DNA from: an uncultured Succinivibrionaceae bacterium
GTDB lineage: Bacteria > Pseudomonadota > Gammaproteobacteria > Enterobacterales > Succinivibrionaceae
DNA: 34,646 nucleotides
Direction of reading: 5' to 3'
Assembly (NCBI GenBank): GCA_944389865.1
Contig: CALXNX010000024.1
Location: 1-34,646, forward strand
The notes below the pieces were generated by a model that saw only the letters and a list, made by a program, of their open reading frames with translations, was not told the DNA's origin and did not search any database. Positions 8,091-18,532 of this stretch are shown piece after piece (position 1 is the stretch's first letter; the number at the start of each line of letters is the position of its first letter). Position numbers and translations under genes: made by a program.

Positions 8091-9131
8091 CTAAACCTTC
8101 AAAAATTCGTTAATTAGGGCGGAAGTACGTGCGATGCCCCTGCCGTCGTACAGCGATCTCCCATGCGCTGCAAAGTCTACAGCTCCGGCTGCGCAGAGCT
8201 CTAAGGCTGCCGTCAGGCACGCAGGTTTATCCAATGCGGCAAGAGGCAGATCAACTCCCAGCTGATGGCGCTCCAGCACGGCATCAGCGCCTTTTTGATT
8301 TTCTGCAATCATCACGCAGACGGACGGCAGGCCGGCGGCCAGCCGCTCGCTGAACATCACGCCGTAGGCTCCTAAGGCCAGATCGTGTTCCTGATAGGCA
8401 GCCGGCATGTCGCGGCAGTGGCGCAGTAAAGTAATGCGCTCAGGCTGCTTAAGCTGTGCAGTTGCTTCCTGCAGCTGAGCAAAATCCGCACTCCCGGCGC
8501 CGGCAACGATGGTGAAGGCCCAGTGCGCATATAGGCGCCCGGAGCGGATGGCGTGCAGGGTTTTGATGCAGCCGTGCACCGGATCCGATCCCCCGAAGCA
8601 TACCAGGACCCGCGGGGGCTCGGACGAGGGGGAAACTCCCTTGAGCCGGGAAAAATCATGCGCCGGAGACTGCGCGAAGGCCGGATTTATCAGGGCGTAC
8701 TGCGGGCCGGTATGGATGCGGCACCATGGCGGCACTAAATTTTTGTAGTCCGCGGCATGGCGATCAATGTTCTGATCAATGAGCAGACTGCAGTAATGCC
8801 GCCGATTGGCCAGATCATCTATTACTAAGACCGGACAAAACTCGGCAAATTGCCTCTCCAGGCTCTCCTCCACCCAGTAGTGATCGCACAGCATCGCTGA
8901 TGCTCTGCCATGGCTTGTGCAGTAAGCCTTAAAAGCCTGTCCGAGTTCCGGCAGCGGAGCTTTAATTATGGCGGAAAAGTCAGGGCATAAGGGCAGCAGG
9001 CTGTCGGCCAGCTCGTCGGTAAAAAGCACCAGCTCATCGGCCTTCACAGCAGTGAGGAGCTGGCGCACCCGCATTAAATGGCCGGTACCGATTTCAGGGC
9101 CGGCTTTGAGGCAGAGGGCCAGCTTAGTCAA
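8091..9131 (-). CDS. pseG: UDP-2,4-diacetamido-2,4,6-trideoxy-beta-L-altropyranose hydrolase
   Basis: PseG removes UDP from the 2,4-diacetamido-trideoxy sugar in pseudaminic acid synthesis. The family start motif PEIGTGHLMRV is present, with His in the GTGH loop. The C-terminal GT-B-like half carries VCFGGSDP and a nucleotide-contacting GAYGVMFSERLAAGLPSV segment. I place the start at TTG 9131, because AGGAG lies seven bases before it and the protein then begins close to the usual PseG N-terminus (346 residues). The in-frame TTG 9158 has no comparable site. This start overlaps the pseF stop by 8 bases, a sign of translational coupling. It is the last gene of the flrA-pse operon. Confidence 0.92.
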   Translation of the reverse strand: MTKLALCLKAGPEIGTGHLMRVRQLLTAVKADELVLFTDELADSLLPLCPDFSAIIKAPLPELGQAFKAYCTSHGRASAMLCDHYWVEESLERQFAEFCPVLVIDDLANRRHYCSLLIDQNIDRHAADYKNLVPPWCRIHTGPQYALINPAFAQSPAHDFSRLKGVSPSSEPPRVLVCFGGSDPVHGCIKTLHAIRSGRLYAHWAFTIVAGAGSADFAQLQEATAQLKQPERITLLRHCRDMPAAYQEHDLALGAYGVMFSERLAAGLPSVCVMIAENQKGADAVLERHQLGVDLPLAALDKPACLTAALELCAAGAVDFAAHGRSLYDGRGIARTSALINEFLKV

Positions 9132-9840
9132 GCTTGAGCTCCTGCACGGCGCGGGCAAAAGCGCGGGCTAATTTGAGATCTTCCGGGGTATCGATATCCA
9201 CCACCCGATAGCGCGGCAGGATCAGAGCGCGGCTTTTATGCGGGCGCTTTGCACCTTCCGGGGCAGTGTCCTGTTCGGGCTGCAGACAGCGCAGGGAGTA
9301 GAAATAAAACTGTCCGGCATCCTGATAGGCCGGGGTGAGATCCTGTGAACGCATGGGCATGCAGTCAGGGTTAAAGGGATGCGGCGTTCCTTCCTGATCA
9401 AAGTACTGGGCGCGCTGAATGGGAAAGGGGTATTCACAGCACGAGTAGAGATAATCGGCCTCTTCGCGGCAGAACTTCTCCCAGCCCTGCTGCAGTAAGG
9501 AGGGCGTCAGGAGCGGCGCGGTAGCATACAGACAGCACACGGCACGGTACCGATGCCCGAGGGCCTGCATGGCGGAAAGCGCATGCTGCGTCACTGCGTG
9601 CGTGCCGGTGTAATGGTCAGCAAGCTGTGCCGGGCGCATAAAGGGGATCTGTGCTCCGTATTTTCTGGCAGCTGCGGCAATTTCCTCATCATCGGTAGAG
9701 ACAATGACGTCGGTGAAAATGCCGGAGGCCAGGGCGGTTTCAATGGACCAGGCGATTAAAGGCCTGCCGTTGAAATCGACGATATTTTTATGCGGAATGC
9801 GCTGTGAGCCGCCGCGCGCCGGGATCACGCATAAAACCAT
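9124..9840 (-). CDS. pseF: CMP-pseudaminic acid synthetase (acylneuraminate cytidylyltransferase family)
   Basis: The 238-residue protein activates pseudaminic acid with CTP. It has the nucleotide-binding start CVIPARGGSQRIPHKN, the STDDEEIA motif, and the PseF-typical YPFPIQRA segment; the C-terminus has VDIDTPEDLKLA. The family also includes CMP-sialic and CMP-legionaminic acid synthetases, but pseB, pseC and pseG beside it decide for pseudaminic acid. The start ATG 9840 has AGGAG ten bases upstream, 7 bases after the pseC stop. Product acts in the cytoplasm before transfer of the sugar to flagellin. Confidence 0.93.
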   Translation of the reverse strand: MVLCVIPARGGSQRIPHKNIVDFNGRPLIAWSIETALASGIFTDVIVSTDDEEIAAAARKYGAQIPFMRPAQLADHYTGTHAVTQHALSAMQALGHRYRAVCCLYATAPLLTPSLLQQGWEKFCREEADYLYSCCEYPFPIQRAQYFDQEGTPHPFNPDCMPMRSQDLTPAYQDAGQFYFYSLRCLQPEQDTAPEGAKRPHKSRALILPRYRVVDIDTPEDLKLARAFARAVQELKLD

Positions 9841-9847
9841 GCTGAGC

Positions 9848-12072
<2,225 letters not shown>

Positions 12073-13584
12073 TTAGAGCGCATCCTGCGCGCTGATGCCG
12101 TATTTTTTCATTTTCTCCACCAGGGTAGTGCGCCGCAGTCCTAAGATCTCGCAGGCCTTGGCCACGACGCCGTCAGTCTGGGCCAGTGCCTGCTTTATCA
12201 TGCTGATTTCTACATTGGAGACTAGATCCTTTAGATTGACTGCGCCGTTCTCTAAATTCGGGGTAAAGGCTTTGGCCAAATCCTCCTCGCCTTCAATTAC
12301 GGGCAGGTCTGGCAGGACAATGGGGCTTTGATCGGCTGCGGCCACTTCCGCGCTGTCCTCAGCGCTTTCAGCAAAATCTGAGCTGAAGGCATCGAGCAGC
12401 GCAGCGCGCTCGTCAGCCTCAGAGAGCTTCTGGTCATCGCCGCGGTATTTGGGCGGCAGCTCGGGCGCATCCACCACTTCATTGGGATGAAGAATCAGCA
12501 GACGCTCAATTAAATTGGAAAGCTCACGCACATTGCCGTGCCATTCATTCTGCATCAGCGTCAGCATGGCCCGCTGCGTAAAGCGAATGGAGATATTCTG
12601 CTCCTTGCCGTGGCGGTTGACTAATTCCTGAATGAGAAGCGGGATGTCATCGGGACGGTCGCGCAGAGGCGGGGTCTCAATAGGGAAGACATTTAAGCGA
12701 TAGTAGAGATCTTCGCGGAAGGTGTGATCGGCTACCATCTGCTCTAAATTCTGATGCGTAGCGGCGATAATGCGCACGTCGGCATTAATCTGCTTATTAG
12801 AGCCCACGCGCTCAAATTTGCGCTCCTGCAGTACGCGCAGCAGTTTGACCTGCATGGCAAGAGGCATGTCGCCGATTTCATCTAAAAAGAGGGTGCCTCC
12901 CTGGGCCAGTTCAAAACGCCCCTCACGCGCGGCAAAAGCGCCGGTAAAGGCGCCTTTCTCATGGCCAAACAGCTCAGACTCTAAGAGCTCGCCGGGGATG
13001 GCGCCGCAGTTGACCGGCACAAAGGCCTTTTTGCTGCGCCCCGACAGTTCGTGAATAGCGCGGGCAACTACCTCTTTGCCGGTGCCGGATTCACCTAAGA
13101 TCAAAACATTGGCATCCGTGCCGGCGACCTGCTCGATGAGGCGGCGCACCTGCGTGATGGCGGGGCCCTTGCCTACCAGCAGCTTTAACAGCTGCGTGCT
13201 CTTTTCATCGGGCTTTTTGGTGAACTTCTTCATGCTGTTGAAGGATTGGCAGTAATGCAGCAGGGAAATGAGTTCATCGTAATTGAGGTTCTCAGGCAGC
13301 GCGCCGATGTAATTGTTCGGGGCTTTACCGGTGATGCTGTCCTTACGACTTACGATAAAGGCGCAGGAGGGGTATCTGCGCATCAGCTCTGCCGCATCTG
13401 TCCCTTGGGGCAGGGTGCCTAACAGACAGACATCAATATTCTGCGGAGCGCTGTCTAAATAGGACAGACAGTCCGCGCTGTCGCCGGTTTGGCAGGTCAG
13501 GCCCAAAAAGGTAAAGATGGTTTCCAAATGATCGCGCGCGGCTTTATCTTCCTCGACGATCAGGATGGTTCCAGCTCCAGACAT
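12073..13584 (-). CDS. flrA: Sigma-54-dependent flagellar master activator (FlrA/FleQ type)
   Basis: The 503-residue protein has an N-terminal FleQ-type receiver-like domain (about 1-120; [13 protein letters not shown] start), an AAA+ sigma-54 activator domain (about 145-380) with Walker A GESGTGKE, sigma-54-contacting GAFTGA, and Walker B-like [11 protein letters not shown], and a C-terminal Fis-type helix-turn-helix ending in [17 protein letters not shown]. It should open sigma-54 holoenzyme promoters of flagellar genes; one lies at 13724-13740 on the other side of its own promoter. ATG 13584 has GGAGA seven bases upstream; a TTG at 13629 in frame is less likely. It heads the pse operon. 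FlrA and FleQ cannot be separated by sequence alone. Confidence 0.93.
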   Translation of the reverse strand: MSGAGTILIVEEDKAARDHLETIFTFLGLTCQTGDSADCLSYLDSAPQNIDVCLLGTLPQGTDAAELMRRYPSCAFIVSRKDSITGKAPNNYIGALPENLNYDELISLLHYCQSFNSMKKFTKKPDEKSTQLLKLLVGKGPAITQVRRLIEQVAGTDANVLILGESGTGKEVVARAIHELSGRSKKAFVPVNCGAIPGELLESELFGHEKGAFTGAFAAREGRFELAQGGTLFLDEIGDMPLAMQVKLLRVLQERKFERVGSNKQINADVRIIAATHQNLEQMVADHTFREDLYYRLNVFPIETPPLRDRPDDIPLLIQELVNRHGKEQNISIRFTQRAMLTLMQNEWHGNVRELSNLIERLLILHPNEVVDAPELPPKYRGDDQKLSEADERAALLDAFSSDFAESAEDSAEVAAADQSPIVLPDLPVIEGEEDLAKAFTPNLENGAVNLKDLVSNVEISMIKQALAQTDGVVAKACEILGLRRTTLVEKMKKYGISAQDAL

Positions 13585-13609
13585 AGTTTTATCTCCACTT
13601 CGTAAGGGC

Positions 13610-13618
13610 ATTGTAGCA
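13610..13618 (-). promoter_or_regulatory. Extended -10 promoter of flrA
   Basis: On the minus strand TGCTACAAT forms an extended -10 element about 25 bases before the flrA start codon. No good -35 is seen, which is usual for extended -10 promoters. Expected start of transcription is near 13603. Confidence 0.5.
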
Positions 13619-13723
13619 GATTGAGCCAAAATTTTGACACTTGTGCAGTTAACAGCTTATTTATCTGCTTCAGCTCAAGTTTTGCCGCTTAAAGACTATC
13701 GGGTCCGTCTACTTTTATGGCTT

Positions 13724-13740
13724 TTGGCACACTGCTTGCT
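13724..13740 (+). promoter_or_regulatory. Sigma-54 promoter of flgJKL
   Basis: TTGGCAC-ACTGC-TTGCT matches the -24/-12 consensus, with GG at 13726-13727 and GC at 13738-13739 separated by exactly ten bases. It lies 44 bases before ATG of flgJ, in the gap shared with divergent flrA. FlrA is the probable activator. Confidence 0.85.
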
Positions 13741-13784
13741 TGAAGGGAGGAGAAAGTCATGGTGACTGTATGGGAGGCTTAATC

Positions 13785-14789
13785 ATGGACAGCACAGCGC
13801 TTTTAACCAGCCAAAATCCGGCGGATTTGGGGCTTATCAGCGATACGCGCAATTTAGCCTCCATAAAGCGCCTCGGTCAAGGCAGCAGGGCGCAGCAGGC
13901 AGAGGCCTTAAAGACTGCAGCCTCGCAGTTTGAGGCCATTTTGGTGCAGCAGTGGTTTGATGCTGTGCGCGCCGGCAGCGAAAGCCTGGCGCCGGACAGC
14001 CCGCTGCGCAGCAAGTACTCCTCCTTTTTTGAAGACATGCTGGCGCAGCAGCAGGTCACCGCCATGGTTAATGGACAGGGCAGGGTCAGCAAAAACTCCA
14101 TTACTTATTTAGTCGCCAAGCAGTTTGCCAGGAGCCTGGGCGATGAGGGTAAGGAGTTATTAAAAGAACTGACCGCCCCCGCGGGGGTGCATACTCCGTC
14201 TGCTGAAACTCAGCTGGCAGGGGCCGGGCATATCAAGGCCCCGGCGGAGAATTTAATGCAGTCCAATCTGCGCGCGGCCATCAATTCCTTTAAGGCCCAA
14301 TACGGCGATGCGGTAAACGGCGCTGCCGCGGCCAATTATCGCGACCAGCAGGATTTTGTGGATAAATTGATGCCGCACGCCGTGAAGGTGGCTGAAGATA
14401 CGGGACTTAATCCTTTAGTGATGCTGGCGCAGGCGGCTTTGGAAACCGGCTGGGGCGAGCACGTGCCTGACAATAACAATTACTTCGGCATCAAGGCCGG
14501 CGGCAGCTGGCAGGGGCCGGTGCAGGAGCTGAGCTCGGCAGAGTTTCGTGACGGACAGTTTGCAGATGAGGTGTCGGCTTTCCGCGCCTACAGGGATGTG
14601 GGCGAGAGCATGCGCGACTACGCGGCCTTAATTCAGGGCAATGCGCGTTATCAGAGAGCTGCGGCCTGTTCCTACGATCCGGACAAATATTTTGATGAAA
14701 TTCAAAAGGCTGGATATGCTACTGATCCGCAGTATGCAAGCAAGCTCAAGCAGATCGCACGAAAAATTGCATTTATGGCATACAAATAG
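13785..14789 (+). CDS. flgJ: Flagellar rod-assembly protein / peptidoglycan hydrolase FlgJ
   Basis: The 334-residue protein joins an N-terminal rod-binding domain (about 35-130; AASQFEAILVQQWFDAVRAG) to a C-terminal GH73 muramidase (about 175-334). The likely catalytic Glu is E220 in LAQAALETGWGEH. It helps cap the growing rod and cuts peptidoglycan in the periplasm so the rod can pass. The two-domain form is typical of beta/gammaproteobacteria. I chose ATG 13785 because GGAGG lies seven bases upstream; earlier in-frame starts lack this. It is first in flgJ-flgK-flgL under the sigma-54 promoter. flgI and the rod genes are not upstream here. Confidence 0.95.
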   Translation: MDSTALLTSQNPADLGLISDTRNLASIKRLGQGSRAQQAEALKTAASQFEAILVQQWFDAVRAGSESLAPDSPLRSKYSSFFEDMLAQQQVTAMVNGQGRVSKNSITYLVAKQFARSLGDEGKELLKELTAPAGVHTPSAETQLAGAGHIKAPAENLMQSNLRAAINSFKAQYGDAVNGAAAANYRDQQDFVDKLMPHAVKVAEDTGLNPLVMLAQAALETGWGEHVPDNNNYFGIKAGGSWQGPVQELSSAEFRDGQFADEVSAFRAYRDVGESMRDYAALIQGNARYQRAAACSYDPDKYFDEIQKAGYATDPQYASKLKQIARKIAFMAYK

Positions 14790-14852
14790 CATGTAAAAGC
14801 TTGGAAGTTGGATTTCAGGCAAGAAATTGCCGCAGACTAAAAGGCGCATACT

Positions 14853-16859
14853 ATGTTGGACATGCTCAAAACCGGTAAATACGGCCTGCTGGCGCAGCAG
14901 CATCTGCTGGGGACTACCTCTAACAATATCACCAATGTTAATACGGAAGGCTACGTCCGTCAGAACACGCAGTATTACACCAGTGTGATCGATTGGGGCA
15001 TTGGCGAGAGCTATACCCGCCGCATGTATGATCAATATGTGCAGCGCGAGCTCTATCGTGATCAGGCCAGCGCCGCCTTCTACGAATCCTACGTCTCGGG
15101 CATGGACAGCATTGATAAGATGCTGACCGATGACAGCATGTCCATTTCGTCCAGCCTCAACGATTATTTTGACGCTCTGCAGGATGCGGTACAGAATCCG
15201 ACTTCTACCGCCACGCGCCGCGAACTGCTCGCCCAGCTGGAGATCATGACCGACAGATATCAGACCCTGAATTACAACATGGCCAATCAGCTCCATGATG
15301 TAAATAATAAGATTCAGGATCAGGTGCTGGTGATCAATGATTTAATTCAGGGTGCGCACAATTTAAATAAGCAGATTGCCTCCATGTCCGATCAGCAGTC
15401 CGATATGGCGCTGCAGCTGCAGGACAAGCGCGATCTCATTATCAATCAGCTCTCAGAATACGTCGATGTCAATGTCACCGTCGATCAGCAGGGCAATTAC
15501 GAGATTTATCTGGCCAACGGCCAGATGCTGCTCAACGGCGATACTTACGGCATTATCTCGGCGGTCGGCAATATGTACGATCAGAATAAGCTTGATTTAA
15601 AGATCGCTTATTCCTCGCAGCCGGATATCAAGCAGGGACTTTCTACTTCCTATATCGGCGGCTCTTTAGGGGGCCTCGTGCAGAGCACCAGCGAGATCCG
15701 TCAGACCATGCGCGATTTGGGGCAGCTGGCCGTGGCCTTTGCGGATGCGGTCAATGTACAGAATAAGGCCGGCATTACGCTCGAAAATAAGGCGGGCTCT
15801 GACTTAATCTCCGTTAAGTCTCCGGTCTCGGGTGTAAGCTCAAACTCTGCTCTTACCATCTCAGCTTCATTTATTGAGGGATTTGGTGAAAACGTCACCG
15901 CCAATGACTATCAGGTGCGGGTGGACAGTCAGGGGCAGCTGCATGTCTACGAAGTGGTCAACGAAAAGGCTGAAGAGCTTGACATCGATCCGGCCCAGAT
16001 CACCCAGGATGCTTACGGCAATACCGTCATTACCATGGAAGATCAGGGCATCGTGCTGAATTTCAATGCCAATTTAGCCGCTCTTAGTGATGTCACCTAC
16101 TACGTGCAGCCGACTATGCACTCGGCCTACAATATTGAGATGAATGCCACCAAGCCTGAGGACTTTGCTTTTGCCTCAGCGGTGCGAGTCAATACCGGCG
16201 CGAATAACATCGGCAATGCGGTGATTTCCTTAGAGAGCATGACCGCGACCGGCGCTGATTTGGGCGTTTCCATCAACGCTGACGGCAATCCGGAATTTAA
16301 CGCCGGCGCTCCGGCGCGCATCTGGATTGATGCCGACGGTAATTATCAGGTGCAGGACGCTGCCGGCAACGCTTTAGGCTTTGCGCTGGCCTCGTGCAAT
16401 GGCAAGAACATTTTTGCGCACACCACCTGGGTGGATCCGAATGTGGCGGAAGGGTATCCCGGCTATGAAGTATCGGTTACCGGCACGGCGGAGCCTACTG
16501 ATTATTTCTATTTAGAAATCAACACCGACGGTTTTTCGGACAATACCAACGGCATTCAGATGGGGCTCCTGCAGACGGCAGAATTAGTGGCCTCCTCGGG
16601 CAATAACAAAGTGTCCTTTACTGAAGGCTATGCCGATATGACCTCCGCCCTGGGCTCGGCGCTGCTGTCGGCCAATACCGATTTAGAGGCCGCTAAGACT
16701 AAGCTGCAGCAGACTCAGGAGCTGTATGATTCGTCCGCCGGCGTCAATTTGGATGAAGAGGCGGCTAATCTTATCCGTTTTCAGCAGAGCTATACCGCCT
16801 GCTCCAAGATCATTACCGCGTCGCAGACGGTGTTTGACGCGCTGTTAAATGCGGTTTAA
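14853..16859 (+). CDS. flgK: Flagellar hook-associated protein 1
   Basis: FlgK is the first hook-filament junction protein, exported by the flagellar type III system. The 668-residue sequence begins with the rod/hook N-terminal signature (LLAQQHLLGTTSNNITNVNTEGYVRQ) and ends with the matching C-terminal helix (NLIRFQQSYTACSKIITASQTVFDALLNAV). Between them is a long variable region with Asp/Asn-rich surface repeats, making it longer than the roughly 550-residue E. coli protein. It lies 63 bases after flgJ and 12 bases before flgL. Confidence 0.97.
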   Translation: MLDMLKTGKYGLLAQQHLLGTTSNNITNVNTEGYVRQNTQYYTSVIDWGIGESYTRRMYDQYVQRELYRDQASAAFYESYVSGMDSIDKMLTDDSMSISSSLNDYFDALQDAVQNPTSTATRRELLAQLEIMTDRYQTLNYNMANQLHDVNNKIQDQVLVINDLIQGAHNLNKQIASMSDQQSDMALQLQDKRDLIINQLSEYVDVNVTVDQQGNYEIYLANGQMLLNGDTYGIISAVGNMYDQNKLDLKIAYSSQPDIKQGLSTSYIGGSLGGLVQSTSEIRQTMRDLGQLAVAFADAVNVQNKAGITLENKAGSDLISVKSPVSGVSSNSALTISASFIEGFGENVTANDYQVRVDSQGQLHVYEVVNEKAEELDIDPAQITQDAYGNTVITMEDQGIVLNFNANLAALSDVTYYVQPTMHSAYNIEMNATKPEDFAFASAVRVNTGANNIGNAVISLESMTATGADLGVSINADGNPEFNAGAPARIWIDADGNYQVQDAAGNALGFALASCNGKNIFAHTTWVDPNVAEGYPGYEVSVTGTAEPTDYFYLEINTDGFSDNTNGIQMGLLQTAELVASSGNNKVSFTEGYADMTSALGSALLSANTDLEAAKTKLQQTQELYDSSAGVNLDEEAANLIRFQQSYTACSKIITASQTVFDALLNAV

Positions 16860-16871
16860 AGGAGGCTTATC

Positions 16872-18095
16872 ATGCGTATTTCCACTTCGATGCAGTTTGA
16901 GAATCAGCTGTACTACATGCAGCTGGCCAACAGCAAGGTAGATGAGGCCTCCAAGCAGTACAATACCGGCCTGAAATTTCAGCAGGCAGGCGATGATCCT
17001 TCCGGCATGAGCCAGAAGATCAAATACACGGCCGATACCCGCGCTTACGAGCAGTATCAGATCAATGCCGGCATGGCGGCGGACGCCTTATCGCAAAGTG
17101 AAACCGCGCTGTCCTCGCTGTGGGATGTCCTGGGCAATGTCAAAACCCGTCTGCAGCAGGCCGTTAACGGCACCATGGATCAGAACAGCCTGGATGCCAT
17201 CGCCGAGGATTTAGAGCAGGCTCAGGCGCAGATTTTTGATCTGATGAACACCAAGAACGCTGAAGGCGAGTACATTTTCTCCGGCCACGTCTCCTCGCAG
17301 CCCTGCATGACCATCACCTCGGACGGACATTACGTCTGCCAGGCCGACGGCGGTTCCCGCGAGGTGCAGGTCTCGCCTACGGTGACCGTGCAGACCACCG
17401 ACAGCGGTCTTAACATCTTTGAGAACGTCGAGCTGGCGCGCGAGTTTTCCGTGCAGGCCCCGGGCGGCGGAGAGGTCGCGTGTCAGATCACCAATTATGA
17501 TGATTACATGAAGCTCTACGACGAGTACTTCGACCCGACCTTAATCTACAATCCCAATACCGGCGATAACACCATCGCCTTTAATGTACAGGCGGACGGT
17601 ACCTTTACCGCTTACGCAGGCGGCGTAGAGATCGGCACGGGTGAGCTTACCGACAAGGGCAAGATTGAATTTAAAGGCATGACGGTGGAAGTGGGGAATC
17701 CGCCGACGCCCGGCAACTACAACTCCGAGCTTAAGCGTCCTGAAAAGGGCAATATCTTAAATGTGCTCAATGAGGCCATTGCGGCGCTGCGCGATGACAG
17801 CCTTTCCAATGAGGAGCTGGCCGAGCAGATGGCGGCAGCGCAGATCAGCGTGCAGAACGCGATGGATAATTATGATATGTACCGCGGACAGATCGGCGCG
17901 CGCGCAGCCAATATCGACACCATCATTGCCTCGGATGAATCGCTGGGCCTCATTAAGCAGACCGCACAGGCCAACGTCACCGAAATCGATGCCTACGAGG
18001 CGGTATCCAATTTAATGCAGGAGCAGCTGGCGCTGCAGGTGGCGCAGCAGACCTACAGCGTGGTCCATAAGAGCAATCTGTTTGATTACATTTAA
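16872..18095 (+). CDS. flgL: Flagellar hook-associated protein 3
   Basis: FlgL is the second junction protein between hook and filament. The 407-residue protein has the flagellin-like N-terminus (MRISTSMQFENQLYYM; LQQAGDDPSG-like segment GLKFQQAGDDPSGMSQ at about 33-48) and the C-terminal coiled-coil (VSNLMQEQLALQVAQQTYSVVHKSNLFDYI). AAAGGAGG lies seven bases before ATG 16872. It closes the flgJKL operon; a separate sigma-54 promoter follows it. Confidence 0.96.
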   Translation: MRISTSMQFENQLYYMQLANSKVDEASKQYNTGLKFQQAGDDPSGMSQKIKYTADTRAYEQYQINAGMAADALSQSETALSSLWDVLGNVKTRLQQAVNGTMDQNSLDAIAEDLEQAQAQIFDLMNTKNAEGEYIFSGHVSSQPCMTITSDGHYVCQADGGSREVQVSPTVTVQTTDSGLNIFENVELAREFSVQAPGGGEVACQITNYDDYMKLYDEYFDPTLIYNPNTGDNTIAFNVQADGTFTAYAGGVEIGTGELTDKGKIEFKGMTVEVGNPPTPGNYNSELKRPEKGNILNVLNEAIAALRDDSLSNEELAEQMAAAQISVQNAMDNYDMYRGQIGARAANIDTIIASDESLGLIKQTAQANVTEIDAYEAVSNLMQEQLALQVAQQTYSVVHKSNLFDYI

Positions 18096-18134
18096 GCTTC
18101 AAAGCTGAGCCTTGGAAGAAGTTTGGAAAAGGAA

Positions 18135-18151
18135 TTGGCAGGCATTTTGCT
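18135..18151 (+). promoter_or_regulatory. Sigma-54 promoter of the 101-residue protein gene
   Basis: TTGGCAG-GCATT-TTGCT has the invariant GG (18137-18138) and GC (18149-18150) exactly ten bases apart. It lies 75 bases before the start codon at 18226, in the gap after flgL. Confidence 0.8.
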
Positions 18152-18171
18152 TTTAAGGAATTAAGCGGACT

Positions 18172-18193
18172 CTGCGGCAGGGTTTTGCCGCAG
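18172..18193 (+). other. Leader hairpin in the 101-residue gene's 5' region
   Basis: CTGCGGCA (18172-18179) pairs perfectly with TGCCGCAG (18186-18193) around a six-base loop. It falls between the predicted start of transcription (about 18162) and the AAGGAG ribosome site, so it may stabilise the transcript. It has no T-run and is unlikely to be a terminator. Confidence 0.5.
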
Positions 18194-18225
18194 GGCAGAG
18201 AGATAAAATTACAAGGAGAGATCAG

Positions 18226-18531
18226 ATGTTAAGCGTAAATCAGTTTGATGCCGGCAAAACTTCCGGCCTCAGCTCTTTAAATCAGGTCAAAAATCCGAGC
18301 GCCAACAGCGCCGGCGTGCAGAGTGCAGGCTTTGATTCGTCCTCGGGCAGCGCATCTGCCGTGGTGGAATTATCCGGCAGCATCACCGATAAGGTGAGTT
18401 CTGAGCGCAGGGCGGTCACCAAAGAAAATGCAGCGCAGCTGTCCTTTGATATCGCGGGCATGCTGGGCAAATCCTTTGGCGTGCAGACCAATATCAGCGC
18501 CTTTGATGCCGCGCGTCTGCTGGCAGATTAA
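18226..18531 (+). CDS. Unrecognised 101-residue protein in the flagellar locus
   Basis: I do not recognise a family. The N-terminal half (1-45) is rich in Ser, Ala, Asn and Gly and probably disordered. The C-terminal half (50-101) looks helical: VELSGSI, then AAQLSFDIAGMLGKSFGV, ending in ISAFDAARLLAD. There is no signal peptide and no Cys. AAGGAG lies seven bases before ATG 18226. It has its own sigma-54 promoter directly after flgL, so it is probably made together with flagellar proteins; an export substrate, chaperone or regulator are all possible. It is about the size of FlgM but lacks that protein's anti-sigma motif. Its stop lies one base from the stop of the convergent MATE gene. Confidence 0.8.
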   Translation: MLSVNQFDAGKTSGLSSLNQVKNPSANSAGVQSAGFDSSSGSASAVVELSGSITDKVSSERRAVTKENAAQLSFDIAGMLGKSFGVQTNISAFDAARLLAD

Positions 18532-18532
18532 G

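Noticed and set aside
17027..17037. Sigma-28 -10-like GCCGATAC inside flgL
   Set aside because: It is inside a coding region and has no -35 at 11 bases.
18226..18531. FlgM, anti-sigma-28 factor
   Set aside because: Size and location fit, but the C-terminal helix pattern with a VxxIKxAI-like core is not present; the gene was left unnamed.
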